Below are positions 16,971 through 26,800 of a stretch of DNA of 64,000 nt, piece after piece. The notes below the pieces were generated by a model. That model did not search any database, was not told the DNA's origin, and was given only the letters and a program-made list of their open reading frames with translations. The DNA is from Ruminiclostridium cellulolyticum H10 (GTDB taxonomy: Bacteria > Bacillota > Clostridia > Acetivibrionales > DSM-1351). Every line of letters starts with the position of its first letter. The first letter of the stretch is position 1. Where the stretch lies: NCBI RefSeq assembly GCF_000022065.1, contig NC_011898.1, positions 1,786,001 to 1,850,000 of the forward strand. The letters are read 5' to 3'. A program made the position numbers and the translations under genes.

Positions 16971-18626
16971 ATGACAAAAAGGATAAAAACAATACTATTT
17001 ATTTTTATGGCTATATTTTCTCTTTTGGTGACCAGACTATTTTATTTACAGGTTATTATGGGTCCCGGCTATTCGAATGAGGCATCCAGCCAGAGAATTA
17101 ATAATATACAGATAGAAAATTCAAGGGGTGATTTCTTAGATAAAAACGGAATAAAGCTTACAGGAAGAACACCAAAAGTTACTGTAGTTTTAAAACCCTC
17201 TCTTCTTCGTGGACAAAATGAGGTTGTTGATAATATATGTCAGATATTAGGACTTGATTCCGAAAAAACTAAAGAAGCCATTCAAAGGAAGAATACACCT
17301 ATATTAATGGAAGTTGACAGTGAAACAAAAACAGTTCTGTCCCAGCTTAACAATGAAGGGATATCTTTTGTAAATACATTAAGCAGATACAATACAGATA
17401 CCAAAGCGAAACATTTGCTTGGTTATTTGAACAAAGTTGACCAGGTGGGGAGCTTCGGACTTGAGAAAGTCTATGAAAAGACCTTAAATTATGGTAAGGG
17501 AGACTCTATTGGTGTAATAACCGACGCAGGCAATAATCTGTTAGGCGGTCTTGGCTATAGGATTATTGAGGAAGATAGCAATAAAAAAAAGCTGGATATC
17601 AGGCTTACCATAAATTACCACATACAAAGTATTATTGAAAAAGTATTAGATGAAAAGGGAATGACAGGTGCTATTGTAGTAGAGAATGTAGCAACGGGAG
17701 ATATTGTGGGAATGTGCAGTAAACCTGATTTTGACCCTAACGATATTGAGAATTATCTGCTCAACAATAAAAAGCCTTTATTTAACAGGGCGGTTGCCCA
17801 GTACAACATTGGCTCAGTTTTCAAGCTTATTGATTTGGCTGCCATATTTGAAAAAGACCAGGATTATAATATGGTATTCAACTGTCCGGGATATATACAA
17901 ATAGGAGATACGGAGTTCAAATGCTCTTCATATAACACAGGAGGTCATGGGACTGTAGATATTAACAATGCTCTTGCGAAATCATGCAATGCTTATTTTA
18001 TAAATATGTCCTTAGACTTAGGAGCAGAGCCGATTATATCAATGTGCGACAAGTTTGGCCTTGGTAAGGCTACGGGATTGTCTAAACAGGGGATAGAAGA
18101 AGCGAAAGGGGTTATTCCTACTATTACGGATCTTAAAAATCCCGGTGATATTGCAAATGTATCTATTGGTCAGGGGCAAACTATGGCAACGCCGGTTCAG
18201 ATTGCGGATATGATAGCGATTATAGCCAACGGAGGCGTTAAAAATAATGTTAACGTTATTGATTGCATAGTAAATGAAGAAGGAAATAAAGTCAGGGATT
18301 TAAAAGAAATAGAACAAAAAAGAGTTTTGTCAAAAAGTACCAGTGACAAGATTAAAAACTTGATGGAGGGAGTTGTAAATACCGGAACAGGAAAGAAAGC
18401 AAGTATTGATGAATATGGAGGAGCAGGGGGCAAAACGGGGAGTGCCGAAACAGGCCAATATGTAGACGGCCAAAAAATTGTTCAGGCATGGTTCGCAGGA
18501 TATTTTCCGGCAAAATCTCCAAAATACTCAGTAGCTGTTTTTATCGAGGACGGAAGAAGTGGAGGAGAATCGGCAGCACCTATATTTGCAGAAATTGGAA
18601 AAGAGATTATGAAAAAAGGACTATAA
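16971..18626 (+). CDS. Class B penicillin-binding protein (peptidoglycan D,D-transpeptidase)
   Basis: A 551-aa protein with an N-terminal membrane anchor (residues ~7-28), a PBP dimerisation region and a transpeptidase domain. All three active-site motifs are present: SVFK at 282-285 with the acylated serine, SCN at 338-340, and KTGS at 488-491. There are no PASTA domains. It acts outside the membrane to cross-link peptidoglycan. It resembles the PBP2/SpoVD group, but which cellular process it serves cannot be told from the sequence. It is a single gene between the CRISPR array and a terminator. Confidence 0.92.
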   Translation: MTKRIKTILFIFMAIFSLLVTRLFYLQVIMGPGYSNEASSQRINNIQIENSRGDFLDKNGIKLTGRTPKVTVVLKPSLLRGQNEVVDNICQILGLDSEKTKEAIQRKNTPILMEVDSETKTVLSQLNNEGISFVNTLSRYNTDTKAKHLLGYLNKVDQVGSFGLEKVYEKTLNYGKGDSIGVITDAGNNLLGGLGYRIIEEDSNKKKLDIRLTINYHIQSIIEKVLDEKGMTGAIVVENVATGDIVGMCSKPDFDPNDIENYLLNNKKPLFNRAVAQYNIGSVFKLIDLAAIFEKDQDYNMVFNCPGYIQIGDTEFKCSSYNTGGHGTVDINNALAKSCNAYFINMSLDLGAEPIISMCDKFGLGKATGLSKQGIEEAKGVIPTITDLKNPGDIANVSIGQGQTMATPVQIADMIAIIANGGVKNNVNVIDCIVNEEGNKVRDLKEIEQKRVLSKSTSDKIKNLMEGVVNTGTGKKASIDEYGGAGGKTGSAETGQYVDGQKIVQAWFAGYFPAKSPKYSVAVFIEDGRSGGESAAPIFAEIGKEIMKKGL

Positions 18627-18640
18627 TATATAAATTATAT

Positions 18641-18680
18641 AAAAAGGTTTCACAATCGGTATGACTGTGAAACCTTTTTT
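18641..18680 (+). terminator. Rho-independent terminator after the PBP gene
   Basis: The 14-bp stem AAAAAGGTTTCACA / TGTGAAACCTTTTT ends in a T-run. Arms are A-rich and T-rich, so it may also serve the converging endolysin gene on the - strand. Confidence 0.85.
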
Positions 18681-18705
18681 ATGTAAGGACTTGGGATGGT
18701 AAGAG

Positions 18706-19413
18706 TTACCGATTGTCTTTACATCCAAGCACCTTTACGATATTCATTATGAAGCTGTCAAAATATTTGATTTCTTTAAGCTTTGGAAGCCAGTAATCGG
18801 GATTATTCTGGGTTCTCTTAATTATATCTTCTGCACATTTAAAATCGTTTCCCAATATTTCTTGACATAGCTGTAAGACCTCTTTCGCCTTACACTGTGT
18901 CTTTGGTCCCGGAATTCCATCATTTACAAGACCCGTTATAGTTTGGAACTCTTTCACATTCATAGTACAATTTCCTCCCTTCAAACAACTGTCCCTGATT
19001 GCTATTTTTTGTTCCGTACTTATTTCTGTATGCTCAATTAATTGAACGTGCCAAGGCTCATAGGACATGGGCTTATATAGGCCATATTTCTTGAGCTGGC
19101 GGTTTGTAAGTGCTTCAAACCATCCAGTAATGTCCATTGCAATACAAAAGCAATGATTTGATTTTCCATATGCAGCGGCAAGGCATTTTCTATTGTTTCC
19201 CATACCAATATACACAGAACCATCCCTCAACTGATAACTGCCTTTATTTTGAGCTAATACCAGCTTGGCCGTTACTTTTTGACATTCCGGAGAACGGTAC
19301 CCCGATGAACATACTGCATCCTTTTGATAATCATTACATACACGGTTTACTGCTTCCAATAATTTTGGGAATATGTAAGCCTGATCCGGATGCTTAAATT
19401 TCACACTATGCAT
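18706..19413 (-). CDS. M15-family peptidase, endolysin-like
   Basis: A 235-aa protein without signal peptide. An M15 (VanY / D-Ala-D-Ala carboxypeptidase type) zinc peptidase domain spans residues ~1-130. Zinc ligands are H87 and D94 (in SNHCFCIAMD) and H122, with E119 as base (EPWH). The C-terminal ~85 residues include FQTITGLVNDGIPG, resembling a peptidoglycan-binding repeat. Lack of a signal peptide and the upstream overlapping holin-like gene (8 bp overlap) point to a phage-type lysis cassette. In this setting it could open the cell to release the contractile particles made by the genes on the other strand; that is inference. Confidence 0.8.
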   Translation of the reverse strand: MHSVKFKHPDQAYIFPKLLEAVNRVCNDYQKDAVCSSGYRSPECQKVTAKLVLAQNKGSYQLRDGSVYIGMGNNRKCLAAAYGKSNHCFCIAMDITGWFEALTNRQLKKYGLYKPMSYEPWHVQLIEHTEISTEQKIAIRDSCLKGGNCTMNVKEFQTITGLVNDGIPGPKTQCKAKEVLQLCQEILGNDFKCAEDIIKRTQNNPDYWLPKLKEIKYFDSFIMNIVKVLGCKDNR

Positions 19414-19702
19414 CTTTAACTAAATCCTCCCTTATTTCATTTATTCTGAGGTGAGCCTGTTTAGTACTTTCCTCGACACGAGCAAGTCGGTCTGCATGGT
19501 TACTTACCGTATTATTAAGACACCTTATTTCAAGCAGTGTAGTATCGCTGCTGCGTTTAATGTAGTCAATATCTGCTTTCAGCTGCCCGGCTTCAATACC
19601 GCTTTGTTTAGATTCACCCTTTATTCTCGCCTGCATTGTAATATAGCCGAAAATAATCCCGCAAACTGCTGCAACGCATGTAATTAAGATGTTTAATTGC
19701 AT
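19406..19702 (-). CDS. Holin-like small membrane protein with coiled coil
   Basis: About 98 aa. One hydrophobic helix at the N terminus (NILITCVAAVCGIIFGYI) is followed by a long charged helix with heptad character (ADIDYIKRSSDTTLLEIRCL, then ADRLARVEE). This layout resembles XhlA/BhlA-type holin-associated proteins. The frame opens at a GTG at 19708, but GGAGG at the 19712-19716 complement suits the ATG at 19702 better. It overlaps the endolysin gene by 8 bases, so the two are co-translated. Confidence 0.65.
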   Translation of the reverse strand: MQLNILITCVAAVCGIIFGYITMQARIKGESKQSGIEAGQLKADIDYIKRSSDTTLLEIRCLNNTVSNHADRLARVEESTKQAHLRINEIREDLVKDA

Positions 19703-19724
19703 CTGCACCCCCTCCTTCTTTAAT

Positions 19725-19757
19725 TAATAAAAAGGACTACCTATTTATAAGTAATCC
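19725..19757 (-). terminator. Hairpin plus U-run upstream of the lysis genes (terminator or attenuator)
   Basis: On the - strand AGGATTAC and GTAGTCCT pair (one G-U) around a 10-base loop and are followed by TTTTTATT. It lies only about 23 bases before the holin-like start, so it must either end transcription from the sigma-like genes or act as an attenuator for the lysis genes. Confidence 0.5.
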
Positions 19758-19992
19758 TATTAGCCTGTATAACAATCATTTTGAAAAAATTTTTCCAAAC
19801 GCAATTTGATTTACGAATTTACAATATTTTATATAAAACATGAATGGATGATAGATTTTTGCACAGGACAGTTATAATATGTATTCTGCAAAAGTTAAAA
19901 ATATTTCCATGGCAGTTACATATTATGAAAATATATTTATTAAATTCAGTGGAAATAGGGTTACACACAATCTTTTTTACGTTGAAAATGCT

Positions 19993-20211
19993 TCATAACT
20001 TAAAATATATAATACTCATTAGCTCGGTTTTAAGCGTTTGAATAGCGTCCTCCCTTGGAAGCATTATATACCTGGATAAGTAATCAATGTCAGGAGTAAA
20101 AAGTTCCAATATCTTATCCATAGCTTCTTTATCACCTTGTTGAGCCTTTTTAACCATCTCTAAAAATCCATAAGATTTTTCCGCAATAACTCCAGTCCCT
20201 TCTTTTTCCAT
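19993..20211 (-). CDS. Small sigma region-2-like protein (RsoA / HTH_16 type)
   Basis: A 72-aa protein with FLEMVKKAQQGDKEAMDKIL and LFTPDIDYLSRY. This is the pattern of the HTH_16 domain and of sigma-70 region 1.2/2.1, as in B. subtilis RsoA (79 aa). GGGGGTGA precedes the ATG. The gene overlaps the end of the region-4 gene by 52 bases in another frame, so the products are coupled. Together they look like a two-subunit sigma factor of the SigO-RsoA kind. Alternative: a small regulator of unknown type. Confidence 0.6.
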   Translation of the reverse strand: MEKEGTGVIAEKSYGFLEMVKKAQQGDKEAMDKILELFTPDIDYLSRYIMLPREDAIQTLKTELMSIIYFKL

Positions 20212-20510
20212 TTGTTCACCCCCTGTTGGGTCATATGCAGTTCGATTGCAACCTCTTTTTCAGTCATTTCATAAATTATTGTTTTTTCTAAAATGAATCT
20301 GCACTTTTCCCATGGTATTGTATCCAAAAGTTCTTTAACATACAGTTTTGACATTATTTCTGCTTCAAACCCACAGTTATATGCCTGATTTTCGAAAATT
20401 ATCTGGCATTCCTTAGCTTGTTGTACACGTGCCTTATACTGTATTCTCCATGCTGCTCTTCTCAGTAGTTTTCTACAATTTTCCACCGAGATATCATCGT
20501 TTGTATACAT
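20160..20510 (-). CDS. Sigma-70 region-4 protein (SigO-like), probable activator of the cluster
   Basis: A 116-aa protein without sigma region 2. The C-terminal half has a region-4 helix-turn-helix: CRFILEKTIIYEMTEKEVAI followed by MTQQGVNKWKKKGLELLRK. The N-terminal half (CRKLLRRAAWRIQYKARVQ) is basic and helical. AGGTG precedes the ATG at 20510. It is transcribed away from the giant + strand operon, with 358 bases between the two starts, which suits a local regulator. Region 2 is supplied by the overlapping downstream gene. Its promoters cannot be deduced from the sequence. Confidence 0.65.
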   Translation of the reverse strand: MYTNDDISVENCRKLLRRAAWRIQYKARVQQAKECQIIFENQAYNCGFEAEIMSKLYVKELLDTIPWEKCRFILEKTIIYEMTEKEVAIELHMTQQGVNKWKKKGLELLRKNLMDF

Positions 20511-20868
20511 AAATACACCTCCGAAGGTTGATGGTTTAGTATTGTAATACTAGTCCTCTTAGCTGTACTTAACTTGCGTGTTCTTCTTTTGCCAATGATG
20601 CCTTCCCGTGGTGTTTCACTAATATAGTAATATTTTCGGTACATATAACAACCAAATCTTAAAAAAATTAGAATTTATTACATAAAAATGCAAATAGATT
20701 TATAAAAAAAGTTGTTATCCATAGGAGGAAATCGCCTTTATATAAGAAGGAGGTTTAATTTAAAGTTACATTCTAGTTTTAAATAAAAGGGGGGTGTTGG
20801 CTTTAATGTATTTGTAGGATGCCTAAAGTATGTTTTTAAAATACAAAAAAGCAATTGGAGGAGTTCAG
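20511..20868. promoter_or_regulatory. Divergent intergenic region between the sigma-like gene and the HYR-CBM3 gene
   Basis: 358 bases without a convincing gene. It must hold promoters in both directions. AGGAGG and AAGGAGG occur near 20723 and 20747 but no start codon follows at a useful distance. The sequence is A-rich at 20655-20715. GGAGG at 20857-20861 is the ribosome site of the downstream gene. No clear sigma-A promoter is seen, in keeping with use of an alternative sigma factor. Confidence 0.4.
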
Positions 20869-23800
20869 ATGAAAGAAGAAAAATCGCCATTTAAGGCAAA
20901 GAGTAAAAGTATTAGTATGCTGCATAGGTGGGTATGTTATATCCTTCTTGGGGTACTGTCATTTTCGTTGGCAGTAGTATTAAGTGACGGGGAGACATAT
21001 TCTGCTGAAAGCTCAGGAGCTGCTTTGTATGCGGTTTCTCCGCTCAATCAACAAATGATGTTATCACAGCCTTCACCGGCAGTAACCGGGGGACGTGGAT
21101 TTATGATGCCTCTGACGGTTATAGCGAAAGATGCTGAAGGAAAGCCCCTTGCAGGTATTCCGGTTACTTTTGAAGTTTCCGAAAGTAAAAAAGTAATTGC
21201 TCAAATGAGAGGCAGTGAAAGCAGGTTTATTACTACTACAACTGATATAAATGGTATGGCATCTTGTGTAAATACATATACAGGCTATGTAGGCGAAGGC
21301 TACCAGCTGTATTCATTGCTTGCAGGCTCAATAGAAAATCTGCAGGTAAAGGCAAATGTTCCCGGATGGAATACTGTAACCTTTACAGTTCAGGTAGGTA
21401 CATATGGGGCAAATCTTGTAGATATTACGCCTCCGCTGATGACTGTCAGTGCAAAAGATGATACCGGTGCAGCATATATAGCGGGAAAATGGACTAATCA
21501 CACTGTTACGGTATACTATGAAGCTAAAGATACAATGTCCTCCATAAAAAGCTGCACACCGGAGCAGGTTTTCTCGGTAGATGGTGCAAATATGACATCT
21601 ACAGGTACAGCGGTTGATAGTGCAAACAATAGTTCGACTCTGACATTCGGTCCCATATGTGTTGATAAATCTGCACCATCTACCACTGCCATATTACCAA
21701 AACCAATAGCACTTGGATGGCACCAAAAAAATATAACAATTAATTTTGACGGAATGGATTCTTATTCAGGCGTGGAATATATTTATTACAGGATTGGAAA
21801 CGGTGAGGAAATCAAACTTCCCGGCCCAAGTGCATCAGTAGTCGTTGAATCAGAAGGAATAGAAGATATTTACTATTATTCGGTTGACAAAGCCGGAAAT
21901 AAAGAAAGTATTAAAACGATATCTACCAAGCTAGACAAGTCTGCTCCCATTTTAGAGTGCAAAATAAATCCTGAAAGTAATGAAGATGGCTGGAATGACA
22001 CTAATGTTACTGTTAACCTTAAAACATCGGATTTATATTCAGGTGTAAGAGAACTTCATTACAAAATAGGTGAAACTGGTATAGAGAATATAATTCAGGG
22101 AACCCAGGCCTCATTTACGGTAAATAGCGAGGGAATTACTGATGTAATCTACTGGGCTGTAGATAACGTGGGGAATATCAGTCCACAGAAATGTACCCAA
22201 GTAAAGATTGATAAAACAAATCCAGCGGTATACCCACCTAAAGATATAACTGTTGAAGCAACTGCAGTAAAAACACCTTTGGATATAGGAGTTGCGACCG
22301 TTGAAGATATGTCGGAATTTGAACTCACAAACGACGCACCGGCAGACGGATTCCCTGTTGGAACAACTACTGTAACATGGAAAGCAAGGGATAAAGTCGG
22401 AAATATGACTTCGGCTGTGCAGACGATTACAGTAAAAGATACCATAGCACCTGTGCTTACGGTACAAGGTGATATAGTTGTTGAAGCTGCCGGGGTAGGA
22501 ACCAAGGTTTCACTTCCTCCTGCAAAAGCAACGGATGTATTCCCTGTAGCTATTTCAAACGATGCTCCCGAAGAATTTCCGGTAGGAGAGACAACTGTTA
22601 CATGGACTGCAGAGGATGCAAATAAAAATATTACTAAAGCCACTGAAAAAGTAATAGTAATTGATTCAACAAAACCTGTTCTTACTGTTCCTGAAAATAT
22701 GACGGTAGAAGCAATTGGAAGAAGAACACCTGTAAATATAGGTCAAGCTTTGGCAACAGATATATTTAAAGTGGATATAACCAACAATGCTCCTGCTGAC
22801 TATCCAGTCGGAAAAGCTACAGTTACGTGGAAAGCAACAGATGCAAACGGTAATGTAACAACCAAGGATCAGATAATAATTGTTCAGGATACCAAAGCAC
22901 CTGACTTGGTTATTCCAAAAGATATAACAATTGAAGCATCCGACAGAAATATGGTATTGGACATCGGTCAAGCAACTGCGACAGATATATTTAATGTCAC
23001 AGTTATCAGTAATGCTCCTGAATACTATACTGTAGGAACAAAACCTGTAGTCTGGCAGGCTACTGATGAAAACGGCAATATTACAACCAAAGTTCAGAAT
23101 ATTACAGTAACAGACACAACTAAACCCGTAATAAAACCACTTGCAGATATAAAAGTCGAGGCTACTGGAATTTTGACGCCCGTACAGATACAGTTACCTG
23201 AAGTCTATGACATATTTCCTGTTGTAATTTCCAGCAATTGTCCCGAAACTAAGCTATTTACTATAGGAACTACCACTATAAAGTGGAAGGTAATTGATGA
23301 AAATGGAAATGAAAGCATTGTTGAACAGCACATTACAGTAGAAGATACTACAAAACCGCTACTGACAGTACCAAAAGACATAAAAGTTGAGGCAACGGGA
23401 ATAAGAACTCCTGTCAACATAGGACAAGCCGTAGCAAGTGATATATTCAGTGTAAATATAAAAAATAATGCTCCCGATGACTATTCAATTGGTACAACCA
23501 AAGTAATATGGACAGCAACTGACGCAAATGGCAATATAACTATTGGCTATCAGAACGTAACCGTGGAGGACACAACAAAACCTGTTCTTTCAGTACCCGG
23601 GGACAAGAAGGTGGAAGCAACTGCCATAAGAACACACGTAGACCCTGGTATAGCTACAGCAAAAGATATATTCCCAGTTACAATAAAAAACAATGCTCCA
23701 ACAGATTATCCTATTGGAAGCACACCTATTACATGGACGGCAACTGATGAAAATAACAACGAAGATACCAAGATTCAGAGTATTACTATTGTAGATACAA

Positions 23801-26800
23801 CAAAGCCTTTATTAATTATCCCTGCGGATATAACAATTGAGGCAACTCAGGTAAGAACACCATTAGACATAGGCAAAGCAGAAGCCAAGGATATTTTCCC
23901 AGTAAAGGTTGAGAATAATGCTCCGGTCGATTATCCTGTTGGAATTACAAAAGTTGTGTGGAAAGCAACAGATGCAAACGGAAATGTAAGCGAAGCTTTA
24001 CAGAACATAATTGTAAAGGATACTACAAAACCTGTTTTAACAGTACCAAATGATATTACCTTGGAGGCTACTGCTAAACTAACTCCTGTTGATATCGGGA
24101 AGGCTGATGCAAAAGATATTTTCCCTGTAGAAATTAAAAATAACGCACCTGAGGCTTATCGCCTTGGAACGACAGTCGTTACATGGACAGCGACTGATGC
24201 AAACGGAAACACAATAACAAAAACACAAAATATAACCATTACAGATAAAACATGTCCAAACCTTGAAGTACCCGAGGACATAACAATCGAAGCAACAGCA
24301 GTAAATACACCTGTGGAAATAGGTGAAGCGACAGCAACAGATATATTCGAAGTAAATGTCAGCAATAACAAGCTTGAAAGCTATCCTGTGGGAACAACAG
24401 AAGTTACATGGACAGCAACTGATGCAAACGGAAATGTAACAACCAAGGTTCAGAAAGTGACAGTACAAGATACAACAAGCCCTGAATTGGAAATACCACA
24501 GGACATAACAATCGAAGCAACAGCAGTAAATACACCTGTGGAAATAGGTGAAGCAACAGCAACAGATATATTCGAAGTAAATGTCAGCAATAACAAGCTT
24601 GAAAGCTATCCTTTGGGAACAACAGAAGTTACATGGACAGCAACTGATGCAAACGGAAATGTAATAACCAAGGTTCAGAAAGTAACAGTACAAGATACAA
24701 CAAATCCTGAATTGGAAATACCACAGGACATAACAATCGAAGCAACAGCAGTAAATACACCTGTGGAAATAGGTGAAGCGACAGCAACAGATATATTTGA
24801 AGTAACTGTCAGCAATAACAAGCTTGAAAGCTACCCTGTGGGAACAACAGAAGTTACATGGACAGCAACCGATGCAAACGGAAATGTGACAACCAAGGTT
24901 CAGAAAGTGACAGTACAAGATACAACAAACCCTGAATTGGAAATACCACAGGACATAACAATCGAAGCAACAGCAGTAAATACACCTGTGGAAATAGGTG
25001 TAGCAACAGCAACAGATATATTCGAAGTAAATGTCAGCAATAACAAGCTTGAAAGCTACCCTGTGGGAACAACAGAAGTTACATGGACAGCAACTGATGC
25101 AAACGGAAATGTAACAACCAAGGTTCAGAAAGTGACAGTACAAGATACAACAAACCCTGAATTGGAAATACCACAGGACATAACAATCGAAGCAACAGCA
25201 GTAAATACACCTGTGGAAATAGGTGAAGCAACAGCAACGGATATATTCGAAGTAAATGTCAGCAATAACAAGCTTGAAAGTTATCCCGTGGGAACAACAG
25301 AAGTTACATGGACAGCAACTGATGCAAACGGAAATGTAACAACCAAGGTTCAGAAAGTAACAGTACAAGATACAACAAATCCTGGATTGGAAATACCACA
25401 GGACATAACAATCGAAGCAACAGCAGTAAATACACCTGTGGAAATAGGTGAAGCGACAGCAACAGATATATTCGAAGTAAATGTCAGCAATAACAAGTTT
25501 GAAAGTTACCCTGTGGGAACAACAGAAGTTACATGGACAGCAACTGATGCAAACGGAAATGTAACAACCAAGGTTCAGAAAGTGACAGTACAAGATACAA
25601 CAAATCCTGGATTGGAAATACCACAGGACATAACAATCGAAGCAACAGCAGTAAATACACCTGTGGAAATAGGTGAAGCAACAGCAACAGATATATTCGA
25701 AGTAAATGTCAGCAATAACAAGCTTGAAAGCTATCCTGTGGGAACAACAGAAGTTACATGGACAGCAACTGATGCAAACGGAAATGTAACAACCAAGGTT
25801 CAGAAAGTAACAGTACAAGATACAACAAATCCTGGATTGGAAATACCACAGGACATAACAATCGAAGCAACAGTAGTAAATACACCTGTGGAAATAGGTG
25901 AAGCAACAGCAACAGATATATTCGAAGTAAATGTCAGCAATAACAAGCTTGAAAGCTATCCTGTGGGAACAACAGAAGTTACATGGACAGCAACTGATGC
26001 AAACGGAAATGTAACAACCAAGGTTCAGAAAGTAACAGTACAAGATACAACAAATCCTGGATTGGAAATACCACAGGACATAACAATCGAAGCAACAGCA
26101 GTAAATACACCTGTGGAAATAGGTGAAGCAACAGCAACAGATATATTCGGAGTAAATGTCAGCAATAACAAGCTTGAAAGCTATCCTGTGGGAACAACAG
26201 AAGTTACATGGACAGCAACTGATGCAAACGGAAATGTAACAACCAAGGTTCAGAAAGTAACAGTACAAGATACAACAAATCCTGGATTGGAAATACCACA
26301 GGACATAACAATCGAAGCAACAGCAGTAAATACACCTGTGGAAATAGGTGAAGCAACAGCAACGGATATATTCGAAGTAAATGTCAGCAATAACAAGCTT
26401 GAAAGTTACCCTGTGGGAACAACAGAAGTTACATGGACAGCAACTGATGCAAACGGAAATGTAACAACCAAGGTTCAGAAAGTAACAGTACAAGATACAA
26501 CCAAACCCGTAATGAGTGTTCCGCAAGACATAATATCCGAAGCAACAGCAGTAAATACACCTGTGGAAATAGGCGAAGCGACAGCAACAGATATATTTGA
26601 AGTAACTGTCAGCAATAACAAGCTTGAAAGTTACCCTGTGGGAACAACAGAGGTTACATGGACAGCAACTGATGCAAACGGAAATGCAACAACCAAGGTT
26701 CAGAAAGTAACAGTACAAGATACAACCAAACCAGTAATGAGTGTTCCGCAAGACATAATATCCGAAGCAACAGCAATAAGAACACCTGTTGAAATTGGAA

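Noticed and set aside
20462..20644. 60-aa open frame upstream of the sigma-like gene on the - strand
   Set aside because: It overlaps the start of the region-4 gene in another frame, has no convincing ribosome site and no recognisable pattern.
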